Below, piece after piece: positions 50,989 to 58,839 of a stretch of DNA of 64,000 nucleotides. The notes beneath the pieces were generated by a model that did no database searches, had not been told where the DNA came from, and was given only the letters and a program-made list of their open reading frames with translations. The stretch comes from JAFGDH01 sp964447525 (GTDB lineage: Archaea; Aenigmatarchaeota; Aenigmatarchaeia; QMZP01; QMZT01). The DNA lies in NCBI GenBank assembly GCA_964447525.1, contig CAYUSU010000002.1, forward strand, positions 18,296-82,295. Direction: 5' to 3'. The position numbers and the translations under genes are program-made. Within the stretch, counting starts at the first letter, position 1; every line of letters begins with the position of its first letter.

Positions 50989-52290
50989 TTATCCCGCCAT
51001 TAAGTCCTTTACGAATTTCTCCGGATCAAATAATTCTATATCTTCGTATTTCTGCCCGCTTCCTATGAACAGGATCGGTTTCTTGATCACATGGCAGGCC
51101 GAAAGCAGTGAACCGCCTTTTTTGTTGACGTCAACCTTGGTGAAAACCATGCAGTCCACCCCTACCGCCTCGTCGAATTGCTTTGCCTGCTCCACGACAT
51201 CGTTCCCGGTGAGGGAATCTATGACCATTATCTTGAGATCGGGTTTGTTCACCCTGATTACCTTCTTCAGTTCGTCCATGAGATTCTTGTCCTGATGGGA
51301 ACGTCCGGCGGTGTCGGCAAGAACGAAATCCATACCCTTCGAATCCGCGTGTTTTATCGCATCGAACACGACCGCTGCCGCGTCAGCCCCGTAATCATGC
51401 TTTACTACCCTGATTCCCAGTTTGTTTCCGTGAACTTCCAGTTGGTCTATCGCCGCCGCACGGAACGTGTCCCCTGCAGCCAGCACGACACCGTGTTTGT
51501 TCTTCATCAGGTATTTGGCCAGCTTCGCAATAGATGTTGTTTTCCCGGACCCGTTGAAACCGAGAAAAACCATGCACAACGGTTTCTTTTTCTTGAGCAT
51601 CCCTTCCAGATCTATCCTTCCCTGGTCGAATATCTCCTTTAGAATGGTTTTGAAAGTATCCCTGATCATTTCCTCCGTGCTTCCTCTTTTTACCTGATGC
51701 TGGATAAGATGATCTTTCATCCTTTTCTTGAGGAAATCCACGACCTCCAGAGCGACGTTCGCTTCCATCAGACCCAGTTCCATCTCGTCAAAAAGTGAAT
51801 CGATATCCTTTTCGGTTATCTTCCTCTCCAAAACCCTTCCGCTTACCCTTTCCCTGAACCCGGCCTTCTTTTTCTCTGGCTTGGTTTCTTCCGTTGGAGG
51901 TTCCATTTCGGCAGTGACTTCTTCCTTTTTCTTTTTGAATCTTGAAAGGAATCCTTTCTTTTCATCGGGTTTCTGGAGTTTTTTAGGCTCCTCATTTACC
52001 TCAGGTTCTTTCGTTTTAGTGATCTCTGACGGGGTTTCGACTTTATGTTCTTCTTTGACTTCCTTTTTCGGTTCAGGTTTCTTTTCTATCCTTTTTTCCT
52101 TCTTTCGTTCAGGCTTTACTTCTTTTTTTTGTTCAACAACCTTAGGCGGTATTTCCTTCTTTGCCTCAGGTTTAATTTCCAGAGATTTCTCTGCATTTTC
52201 CTTTGGTTCTTCGCCATCCTTCGAAATCTTCACCTTATCCGTGAGCTTATCCACTGATTCAGAGAGTTTTTTCTTGAGGAAACCAAACAT
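50989..52290 (-). CDS. ftsY: SRP receptor FtsY with long charged N-terminus
   Basis: Membrane receptor for SRP. NG domain: FLGFNGSGKTTSIAKLAKYL, DTFRAAAIDQLE, LADTAGRSHQDKNLMDELKK, MVFTKVDVNKKGG. The first 12 residues (MFGFLKKKLSES) form an amphipathic membrane anchor, followed by about 130 residues of Lys/Glu/Pro repeats resembling tails of S3Ae and L19e. 433 aa. Confidence 0.95.
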   Translation of the reverse strand: MFGFLKKKLSESVDKLTDKVKISKDGEEPKENAEKSLEIKPEAKKEIPPKVVEQKKEVKPERKKEKRIEKKPEPKKEVKEEHKVETPSEITKTKEPEVNEEPKKLQKPDEKKGFLSRFKKKKEEVTAEMEPPTEETKPEKKKAGFRERVSGRVLERKITEKDIDSLFDEMELGLMEANVALEVVDFLKKRMKDHLIQHQVKRGSTEEMIRDTFKTILKEIFDQGRIDLEGMLKKKKPLCMVFLGFNGSGKTTSIAKLAKYLMKNKHGVVLAAGDTFRAAAIDQLEVHGNKLGIRVVKHDYGADAAAVVFDAIKHADSKGMDFVLADTAGRSHQDKNLMDELKKVIRVNKPDLKIMVIDSLTGNDVVEQAKQFDEAVGVDCMVFTKVDVNKKGGSLLSACHVIKKPILFIGSGQKYEDIELFDPEKFVKDLMAG

Positions 52291-52314
52291 TATTCACCTC
52301 GCTTTAATAAAATC

Positions 52315-52644
52315 TTATTTGGCTTTATTATTTTTAACCTTCTTCCCTTTCCACTCGTCAGTCTTTACTTCCGGTTTTACGCCTGATATGTAAGCCGCCT
52401 TTGTGATAGCATGTGTTCCAACGGGGGAAGTTATGAAGATTAATATGATCAGAAATACCATCTTGACAGAGAAAAACATTTCGAGCTGGTCTATCATGGC
52501 GCCGATCAGAATAAGGCAGACCCCTCCGACGTTCATGACCGTCTGAGCGTGGGATCTGGAATAAACGTCAGGAAATCGTATGAGTCCTATCGAACCTATT
52601 ACCGATACGATTCCCCCGATAATCATTAGAGCGTTTCCTATCAT
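52315..52644 (-). CDS. mrpG: Mrp antiporter subunit G
   Basis: Small three-helix subunit of the Na+/H+ antiporter. GSIGLIRFPDVYSRSHAQTV and FITSPVGTHAITKAAYISG are family signatures. 109 aa with a basic tail. Last of an E-F-G set. Confidence 0.92.
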   Translation of the reverse strand: MIGNALMIIGGIVSVIGSIGLIRFPDVYSRSHAQTVMNVGGVCLILIGAMIDQLEMFFSVKMVFLIILIFITSPVGTHAITKAAYISGVKPEVKTDEWKGKKVKNNKAK

Positions 52645-52645
52645 T

Positions 52646-52906
52646 TTATTCCTCCGACATCTTCTCCCCCATCATGTATTTGGAGATTGCTATGGTCCCG
52701 GTGAACGATATGAGAGCATACACTATCGCTATGTCAATCAGCATGTGATTAGAGAAAACCACGGACATGACCACTATAGCCGCCACGACCAGAGAACCGA
52801 TTGCATCCAGCGATATGATCCTGTCGGAAAATGTCGGCCCAAGCACCAGCCTGACCGCTGATATAATACCTGCAGCCACCAGCAGAATTATGATTATTTC
52901 ATACAT
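52646..52906 (-). CDS. mrpF: Mrp antiporter subunit F
   Basis: 86 aa, three membrane helices. VLGPTFSDRIISLDAIGSLV and DIAIVYALISFTGTIAISKY match MrpF. 1 nt from both neighbours, so co-transcribed. Confidence 0.93.
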   Translation of the reverse strand: MYEIIIILLVAAGIISAVRLVLGPTFSDRIISLDAIGSLVVAAIVVMSVVFSNHMLIDIAIVYALISFTGTIAISKYMMGEKMSEE

Positions 52907-52907
52907 G

Positions 52908-53369
52908 CTAATCCCATATCCTTTTTAACATCCTTTCGAATTTCCTCACTACCTGATTCTTGTTCTTTGGTGAATTGAGACAATGAACATACAGCTTCTC
53001 CGGTTCAGCCTCCAGTGTGAGCGTTCCGGGTGTCATGGTTATCGAATTCGAGAGCATGGTTATTCCCCATTCGTGCGTGTGCGAATGAGGGACCTCGAAA
53101 ATTCCGGGATTTATCCTTCCCGTCAATATGGAGAACATCACCTGCAAGTTGGATGTCACTTCCTGATACAGGTAATATGGTATGTATAGCATGAAGAAAA
53201 GGAAGCCTTTCACGTATCTGGCTTTGTGTTCCCTCAGGAAGCCGTAACCCACGACTATCGATATAACCGCTGATACAACAATTCCCGCTATGATTTCCTC
53301 CGGATTGAATCCCGTCAGAAGGGTCCAGAACAACCAGAGCATCAAAAATAACAGTAATGATCCTTTCAT
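52908..53369 (-). CDS. mrpE: Mrp antiporter subunit E
   Basis: 153 aa. LLFLMLWLFWTLLTGFNPEE, TSNLQVMFSILTGRINPGIF and SNSITMTPGTLTLE identify MrpE. The proton-pumping A/D, B and C subunits are not next to it. Confidence 0.92.
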   Translation of the reverse strand: MKGSLLLFLMLWLFWTLLTGFNPEEIIAGIVVSAVISIVVGYGFLREHKARYVKGFLFFMLYIPYYLYQEVTSNLQVMFSILTGRINPGIFEVPHSHTHEWGITMLSNSITMTPGTLTLEAEPEKLYVHCLNSPKNKNQVVRKFERMLKRIWD

Positions 53370-53401
53370 GTTATATTTTTTGGTCTAATTGGTATAAGAA
53401 A

Positions 53402-54046
53402 TCATTTCTTCGCAGGAGCCTTGACCTGCTTTTTTGGCGCTGTCTTTGCTTTGGCTTTCACCGGACCGGCACTTATCTTTTTCTTCGTTTCCTCAAAAAG
53501 CTTTTGGATGTTCTCCGGTTCTATCTTGTTTTTGATGTATGCGGAAAAGACTTTTTTGTATTTCTCCGGTTCGTTCTTTTTCAGTAACTGTGCAAAATTA
53601 GCTATGTGCGTTCCCGAGAACCTTTCCGGTTTTGGAAGGATTTCGTCAGAATGCGGAACATTGAGCCCTCCGTCAATCGCTCCCTTAAGAGCCGAAAACA
53701 GCCTGTTTCCCTGCGTAGAAGAGTAAAGTCCCATGTCAAGTATTGCTTCCTTTACTCCGTTTTCCTTTGCTTTCACCCCGCACAGGAATCCTGTCAGATA
53801 GGCCGAAGGAAGATTTCCGCAGTGTGCTTTCCATCCGTATCTTGGAAGTTCCTTGGAATCCGATGTAACAATGACCTTGTCACCATTCGTTTCGTAGTTG
53901 ATTATCTGGCAGATTATGTTATTGTTTGATCTCCTCACGACTAACCTGTGTTTTCCAGATTTCAGAAGACTCAACCTCTGCCTGTAATCGGTTTTCCCTT
54001 CTCTTTTCCTTCTGTGAGGAATCACTCTGGTTCTACTTCTTTTCAT
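53402..54046 (-). CDS. rpl18: Ribosomal protein uL18 (L18)
   Basis: 5S rRNA binder. TDYRQRLSLLKSGKHRLVVR and DMGLYSSTQGNRLFSALKGA identify archaeal L18. A C-terminal Lys/Ala/Pro tail (KAKAKTAPKKQVKAPAKK) is extra. Normally in the spc operon; here it follows rps2 and rpl19e. Confidence 0.95.
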   Translation of the reverse strand: MKRSRTRVIPHRRKREGKTDYRQRLSLLKSGKHRLVVRRSNNNIICQIINYETNGDKVIVTSDSKELPRYGWKAHCGNLPSAYLTGFLCGVKAKENGVKEAILDMGLYSSTQGNRLFSALKGAIDGGLNVPHSDEILPKPERFSGTHIANFAQLLKKNEPEKYKKVFSAYIKNKIEPENIQKLFEETKKKISAGPVKAKAKTAPKKQVKAPAKK

Positions 54047-54608
54047 TTTTTTCTACCTTCTTCGTCGTTTTCTTGGGAGCCGCCTTCTTCTCGGCAGCCT
54101 TTTTGACCGGTTTTTTAGTTTCTTTTTTCTTGATCGTTTCTACTTTATTCGCTTCCGGTTTATCGTCGGTCTTTAACAGTTCGTGTTCTTTCAGATAGTA
54201 CAATAAATGTTTCTTGTTCCTGAAGAAACCGCCCTTTGCCATTAAATATAATTTCCTGTATTTACCTTCGGCAAGCTTGTCCTTTTCTTTCATGTCCCTC
54301 AGAAGTTTCCTCAAAGGACGAATCTTTTCCATCCATATCGTCTTCTTGGGCTTTCTGGAATGCAGCTTACCTTTTTTTCTCCCTTCTCCCTTTCTCCTGC
54401 CTCTTTTCTTTTGCTTTTTTTTGTGTTCAGCATCTATCCGTGTTATTCCCTTCTTTTTTTTCTTGTAGATAACACCCCTGGTTATCAGGGTTCTGATGTC
54501 GTTCCTTGTTATTGCCTCTTCAACTTCCTTTTCGCTTCTGATTTTGACTCTGGAAACGCCTATCTTCATTACCTTCGAAGCAAGATGTTTCTGGGATCTT
54601 ACGTTCAT
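54033..54608 (-). CDS. rpl19e: Ribosomal protein eL19 (L19e) with Lys-rich tail
   Basis: Large-subunit protein. MNVRSQKHLASKVMKIGVSR and RRKGEGRKKGKLHSRKPKKT are typical. The last 45 residues are a Lys/Pro/Ala tail. ATG 54608 with GGTGAGTGAT ahead is preferred to GTG 54617. Overlaps rpl18 by 14 nt. Confidence 0.95.
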   Translation of the reverse strand: MNVRSQKHLASKVMKIGVSRVKIRSEKEVEEAITRNDIRTLITRGVIYKKKKKGITRIDAEHKKKQKKRGRRKGEGRKKGKLHSRKPKKTIWMEKIRPLRKLLRDMKEKDKLAEGKYRKLYLMAKGGFFRNKKHLLYYLKEHELLKTDDKPEANKVETIKKKETKKPVKKAAEKKAAPKKTTKKVEKNEKK

Positions 54609-54613
54609 AAAAA

Positions 54614-55228
54614 TCACTCACCACCGAAATCCTTCAGTGTGTACTTGAATTCCTCGTTTTTCGTTATCTTTTTCCTGTTCTTGAGAATCTCCCTCGCCAT
54701 AAGCATGAAAACAATGGCAATCGCCTTTTTCCCGTTGTTGTTTATCGGAATCGCATAATCAACATTAACTGCGTCGTTGAACGTGTCACACAAAGCAATC
54801 ACCGGAATCCTCTTCTTCTTTGCCTCTTCCACAGCCTGCCTGTCTATCAGGGGATCAACAACGATTATTATATCAGGTTCGTAGAACTTCCTGAATGAAG
54901 GATTCGTTAGGGTACCCGGGCTGAACCTTCCACCCACGGCCACTCCCCCGACAACTTCGGAGAACTTTTCTATTGCCCTTCTCCCGTTGTTTTTTCTGGA
55001 AACGACCATTATCTTGTCGAATCTTGACACGAAATCGCTGGCTGTCTTTATCCTTTCGTCAACCTTCTGGATATTGAATACCGAAAGACCGTCATCCCTG
55101 ACCTTGTATATGAACCTTTTCATATATTTTGTGCACATCTTCATCCCTATGTGCACGCCTGATGTCAGGTATTCCGTCCTGCTGGCGAGCATGTCCTTCT
55201 CTTCCGGCTTTGTCTCTTTTACATTCAT
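54614..55228 (-). CDS. rps2: Ribosomal protein uS2 (S2)
   Basis: Small-subunit body protein. YLTSGVHIGMKMCTKYMKRF, GRFSPGTLTNPSFRKFYEPD and VIALCDTFNDAVNVDYAIPI are S2 signatures. First gene of an S2-L19e-L18 unit. A TATATTTAAATATA block lies about 45 nt upstream. Confidence 0.96.
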   Translation of the reverse strand: MNVKETKPEEKDMLASRTEYLTSGVHIGMKMCTKYMKRFIYKVRDDGLSVFNIQKVDERIKTASDFVSRFDKIMVVSRKNNGRRAIEKFSEVVGGVAVGGRFSPGTLTNPSFRKFYEPDIIIVVDPLIDRQAVEEAKKKRIPVIALCDTFNDAVNVDYAIPINNNGKKAIAIVFMLMAREILKNRKKITKNEEFKYTLKDFGGE

Positions 55229-55364
55229 TATATCTAACCAATGAGTATACGGTAATCCATATTATTTATCCCTTATATTTAAATATATACTTAATTACGA
55301 AGGTTTGTCTCTATGCCTTGATTGAAGATATACAGTTATAAGATTTATTTTTTTATTATTTGTT

Positions 55365-55550
55365 ATGGATGATGTATTAATGGTCGGGTTCAAGATCAAC
55401 CCTGACAGTTTGCTTTTAGACGTAGGGATCGTCACCGGAAAATATCCGGTTTGGGCAATCAGAAAACGCAATAGTTGTGCCCCAATAGATGTCGTTACAA
55501 AAAAAGGAACCTATATCAGAACTCCGAAAACGCTCGAGATTATTTATTAA
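55365..55550 (+). CDS. Hypothetical small protein
   Basis: Not recognised. 61 aa, MDDVLMVGFKINPDSLLLDV, with no clear motif. An AT-rich stretch (TTTATTTTTTTATTATT) just upstream may act as a promoter. Confidence 0.42.
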   Translation: MDDVLMVGFKINPDSLLLDVGIVTGKYPVWAIRKRNSCAPIDVVTKKGTYIRTPKTLEIIY

Positions 55551-55595
55551 TCATGGCAATTCGGCTATGTTGTTATATAAAACAGAAACCGGATT

Positions 55596-55988
55596 TTAGA
55601 CATTGGAAGCAGCCAAGTGGCTTTGTTGGTCAATGTACGCCTTTCTTGCGAGTTTCATGACTCCAAGGGTTTTTCTGACGTCAGCAATGTCACTCGTGAA
55701 TGTGTCCGGATTGTATTCATCAAAAATCATTCTTCTTATGGATTCGTCCGTCTCTGAACCGTCTCCTATCAGGGCAACTGCGCAAAGATTAATAACGTTT
55801 CTGATGAAGTTTTTCTTCTTTCTGACAGCACAGTCCTCGTTTCCGTCGGAAAGTTTGTTCATGGCATGTACCATGTCAACTTCTCTCAGCGTAAAAACAG
55901 GACGATTCTCGTACGGCTTGGGTACCAGTGTACAGTATCTTTCTCCCGAGTCAAACTCGATCTTCTTCCCGTTTATGTATACTTGCAT
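55596..55988 (-). CDS. Hypothetical protein between S2 and enolase units
   Basis: Not recognised. 130 aa: a short beta-rich start (MQVYINGKKIEFDSGERYCT) and a longer helical part with LREVDMVHAMNKLSDGNEDC and FIRNVINLCAVALIGDGSE. Same strand as rps2 and eno. Confidence 0.6.
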   Translation of the reverse strand: MQVYINGKKIEFDSGERYCTLVPKPYENRPVFTLREVDMVHAMNKLSDGNEDCAVRKKKNFIRNVINLCAVALIGDGSETDESIRRMIFDEYNPDTFTSDIADVRKTLGVMKLARKAYIDQQSHLAASNV

Positions 55989-56030
55989 GTTACCACTTTA
56001 TTTAACTTTCAGAAGCAAGCTTTATAATTT

Positions 56031-57206
56031 TTACGGTAACTCTGCCATGCTGTTATGGGGGATGTCGTGCCATAATTCTATCAACCTGTTATGTTTCATC
56101 GTGTCGGGCCCGAGGTTTCCTATCTTGATCAGCGGGCTTTTCCATAATAATGAGAGGTCTGAAAGCCAGTCATCATACGTTTCCCTTGACCTGTGGGAGG
56201 CGATAGTGTGAATGCCGTTCTGCCTGGCCATTTCCGCTGTCTGGAACGCCTGTGAAAGCGTGCCGATCTGATTGGGTTTGATTATTATCCCGTTGGCCGA
56301 GCCTTTTACAATCCCCTTCCTCAGCCGTTCCGCGTTCGTGCAGAACAGATCGTCACCCACTACCAGCGTTTTCGGCAGGGACTGTCGGAGATCCGCGAAA
56401 TTCCTGAAATCGTTCTCGTGGAACGGATCCTCAAGAAAGTAGAGCTTGTACTGTTCCGCGACCTGGAGTATGGTGTCGAAATGCTCCTCCGGGCTTATTT
56501 TCTTCCCCAGGTCTTTGTAGACGTAATTCTTCCCGTCCCAGAAAGAGGAAGCCGCGAAATCTATACCTATCTTCGCATCCCAGTCTTCCACCATGTTCGA
56601 GAGGAAGTCCAGCGTCTTTATGCAGTCTAACCTGCACATCCAGGCGTTTTCTATGTTCTTTCCCGTAAGAATGCCCTTCCTTTTCAGCTCGTCGCCTATG
56701 GTATGCCACATCTCGAAATTCATCCTTGTCGCATGCTCCGGGTCTCTGGCTTTTTGTGGTATGATCAGGAATTCCTGCCACGTCGATTTTCCGCCGTGCT
56801 TCGCCCCGCCAATGACATTACCTAATGGATAGGGGAAGGCCATCCTTGATTTCGGGCCTTCCAGTCTCCATAATTCGCCATCGCTCGATGCCCTCGCAAC
56901 GGCCAGTGAAGTGGCGAGAGCGAGGTTCCCTCCGATGTTTTGAAAATCGTTGGAATTGTCCAATTGAAGTAGAATCTTGTCGATGGTCACCCAGTCCGTC
57001 TCGTCCAGTCCTATCAGCGAATTGCGGATCTTTGGGAAGACCTTCGTGACCTCGTTGTACCTGAGGCTTTTCGCTTCGTTCTCTCCCTTGGATGTTCCTG
57101 CTGTGGCGCATGCAGTGAAAAATCCTTTAACGGTCCATACCTTCACCTTTATTGTGATCTCTCCGGTAGAATCGTAGATGGGATATAGCTTGACATTTCT
57201 TATCAT
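56031..57206 (-). CDS. eno: Enolase, divergent
   Basis: Converts 2-phosphoglycerate to PEP. Retained: STWQEFLIIPQ, LYFLEDPFHENDF, VVGDDLFCTN, the catalytic Lys in IIIKPNQIGTLSQAF and the His of SHRSRETYDDW. Changed: the N-terminal loop SGASTG reads ATAGTSKGENEA and the end lacks GAPxRSER (GNLGPDTMKHNRLIEL). 391 aa, about 40 shorter than usual. In archaea eno often sits between rpoK and rps2, as here. Confidence 0.85.
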   Translation of the reverse strand: MIRNVKLYPIYDSTGEITIKVKVWTVKGFFTACATAGTSKGENEAKSLRYNEVTKVFPKIRNSLIGLDETDWVTIDKILLQLDNSNDFQNIGGNLALATSLAVARASSDGELWRLEGPKSRMAFPYPLGNVIGGAKHGGKSTWQEFLIIPQKARDPEHATRMNFEMWHTIGDELKRKGILTGKNIENAWMCRLDCIKTLDFLSNMVEDWDAKIGIDFAASSFWDGKNYVYKDLGKKISPEEHFDTILQVAEQYKLYFLEDPFHENDFRNFADLRQSLPKTLVVGDDLFCTNAERLRKGIVKGSANGIIIKPNQIGTLSQAFQTAEMARQNGIHTIASHRSRETYDDWLSDLSLLWKSPLIKIGNLGPDTMKHNRLIELWHDIPHNSMAELP

Positions 57207-57238
57207 GATTTATTCTATTGTTCTGCAGAATAAATAAA

Positions 57239-57421
57239 TCAGCACTTTTCCTTCTTAATTTCGATCGGAATGACTTCTTTTTCCCATTCCATCTCAGCGA
57301 TCTTCTGGGGATCGGTCATCCCCTTCGGAAGGTTGACCAGAACAGGCGCTCCCTGCGCTATCTGAAGTGCCCTTGTGGAGATTATTCGTGCCTTTTCGTA
57401 TCTCGTATATCCTTTATCCAT
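57239..57421 (-). CDS. rpoK: RNA polymerase subunit K (Rpb6/omega)
   Basis: 60 aa. YTRYEKARIISTRALQIAQG followed by APVLVNLP is the RpoK signature. Lies 6 nt after the PAC2 gene and 32 nt before eno. Confidence 0.93.
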   Translation of the reverse strand: MDKGYTRYEKARIISTRALQIAQGAPVLVNLPKGMTDPQKIAEMEWEKEVIPIEIKKEKC

Positions 57422-57427
57422 AATAAT

Positions 57428-58225
57428 TCACCCTATGTATCTTAGCTGCTCGTCTCCCTTGGTTCCCTTCTGTTGGGTGCTCTTGGTTATGTCCATGAGC
57501 GCGCGCTTCTGGAGAGCCTCCACCTTCCTGATGAAGTTCTCCATCTCTTTCACCTTCTTCTCCAGTTTTGTCATGTCAATATCGAGTTTGAGTATCTTCA
57601 TGACGGTTCCAAGAACATGTTCTGCCGCCTTCGGGTCGGTGACAATAGGAAAACCGGTGGTCTGCCCTAACAGGCATATCCCGTTCTTGTCCCTCTCCTT
57701 CCACAAACCAAGTAACAGCCCCGCCGCTCCGACAATGTATCCTACCTTCTCGCCCGCCTTGAAGTCTATCCCGAGATCCCCGTATTTTTTCATGATACTC
57801 TTGTCAGTCACGGCCCCGATCACCTTTTTCTTCCCTTCAAGCTCACCGGTCGCAAGACCGCCTATGGTCATGATTTCCTTTACGCCGATCTCCTCTGAAA
57901 AATCAAGTATTTTTTCGCAGACCTCGTAATGGCCCTGCGGACTAAGCGATTGGCAGTCTCCTACCAGAAAGACGATGTCTCTTTGTCCCTTTTTCTTTGC
58001 CTTGACGTAATAGAATTCGTTCTTCAGCAAATGCACCTTGTAATTGTCGTGAAGCATGACGAACGGGAAGAACCACTTGGAATACAAATCAGCGCATTTT
58101 TTCGCTCCAAGTTCCTCCAGTAAATATCCCACTGCCACTCTTCCGATATTTCCGACTCCCGGAAGACCCTCGATCAGAATGGCGTTGTTCAGTTTTACTT
58201 TCTCAATGACCTTGATAGTTGTCAT
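57428..58225 (-). CDS. PAC2-family proteasome-assembly-chaperone-like protein
   Basis: The 265 aa product starts with NAILIEGLPGVGNIGRVAVG and contains MLHDNYKVHLLKNEFYYVKA, FLVGDCQSLSPQGHYEVCEK and TIGGLATGELEGKKKVIGAV, all typical of archaeal PAC2 proteins. A helical C-terminal part may be a coiled coil. Confidence 0.88.
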   Translation of the reverse strand: MTTIKVIEKVKLNNAILIEGLPGVGNIGRVAVGYLLEELGAKKCADLYSKWFFPFVMLHDNYKVHLLKNEFYYVKAKKKGQRDIVFLVGDCQSLSPQGHYEVCEKILDFSEEIGVKEIMTIGGLATGELEGKKKVIGAVTDKSIMKKYGDLGIDFKAGEKVGYIVGAAGLLLGLWKERDKNGICLLGQTTGFPIVTDPKAAEHVLGTVMKILKLDIDMTKLEKKVKEMENFIRKVEALQKRALMDITKSTQQKGTKGDEQLRYIG

Positions 58226-58302
58226 AAAAATGCCTCAGATTAATATTATTACTTACTTCTTTTCGATATTTATATATAAAAAGATATCTGGCAAATTACA
58301 AT

Positions 58303-58557
58303 CTATTCTAAACCCTTTTTTACAACGGCTTTGAAAAATCCATCCGATTCATCTTCAAATTCACTCACATTATCTTTCAGTTTTTTCCTGTCCCCGGCTG
58401 AGAGCGGCTTTTCGAAATGATATATGGTTTTGTCATTCCCCATGTTCATGGAAGAAACGCGATATCCGAGATCTCCGAATCGCTCTATGAAATATTTGGA
58501 CAATATTTCCCCGTTGCTTGACTTCCAGTTTATTTTTAAATTATTCCGCCATGACAT
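58303..58557 (-). CDS. Hypothetical small protein
   Basis: Not recognised. 84 aa, mixed alpha/beta, ending ESDGFFKAVVKKGLE. Likely real from its own spacing on the PAC2 strand. Confidence 0.5.
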   Translation of the reverse strand: MSWRNNLKINWKSSNGEILSKYFIERFGDLGYRVSSMNMGNDKTIYHFEKPLSAGDRKKLKDNVSEFEDESDGFFKAVVKKGLE

Positions 58558-58638
58558 GATAAAAAGTTGAAAATAAACCTTTTATTCCTTTCCGTGTCCA
58601 TTTTTATTTAAAAATACCGCATACATTATTGTAACATT

Positions 58639-58806
58639 GCCCCTGTAGTCTAGCTGGCCAAAGTCGCGAAAGCGAGCGGCTATGGATACCGGCCTCTCGA
58701 GCCGGTGACCCGGGTTCAAAATCAGCCCTTTTCTTCCCGAAGAAAAGGTTTGAGATCCCAAAAGAAGGGATTTACAGATTCGCTGATGAAACTCCCGGCG
58801 GGGGCA
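58639..58806 (+). tRNA. tRNA-Glu(CTC) with D-loop and T-loop introns
   Basis: Acceptor GCCCCTG pairs with CGGGGGC; anticodon stem CCGGC/GCCGG with loop CTCTCGA. Intron 1, 58662-58683 (22 nt, D-loop): GGCC on GGCT, bulges AA|A and AT|G, intron stem TCGC/GCGA closed by GAAA. Intron 2, 58721-58792 (72 nt, 59/60): TTCA on TGAA, bulges AA|A and AC|T, intron helix TCAGC/GCTGA and a 10-bp hairpin CCTTTTCTTC/GAAGAAAAGG inside. Mature 74 nt, T-loop TTCAAAT. A TTTATTTAAAAATA box is about 30 nt upstream. Confidence 0.93.
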
Positions 58807-58809
58807 TAT
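58797..58809 (+). repeat. Att-like direct repeat, copy 1 (tRNA-Glu 3' end)
   Basis: GGCGGGGGCATAT covers the end of the tRNA-Glu acceptor and three flanking bases. The same 13 bases recur at 60604-60616. Confidence 0.5.
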
Positions 58810-58839
58810 TTATTTTCTGACAGATAAATTTCAACTAAT

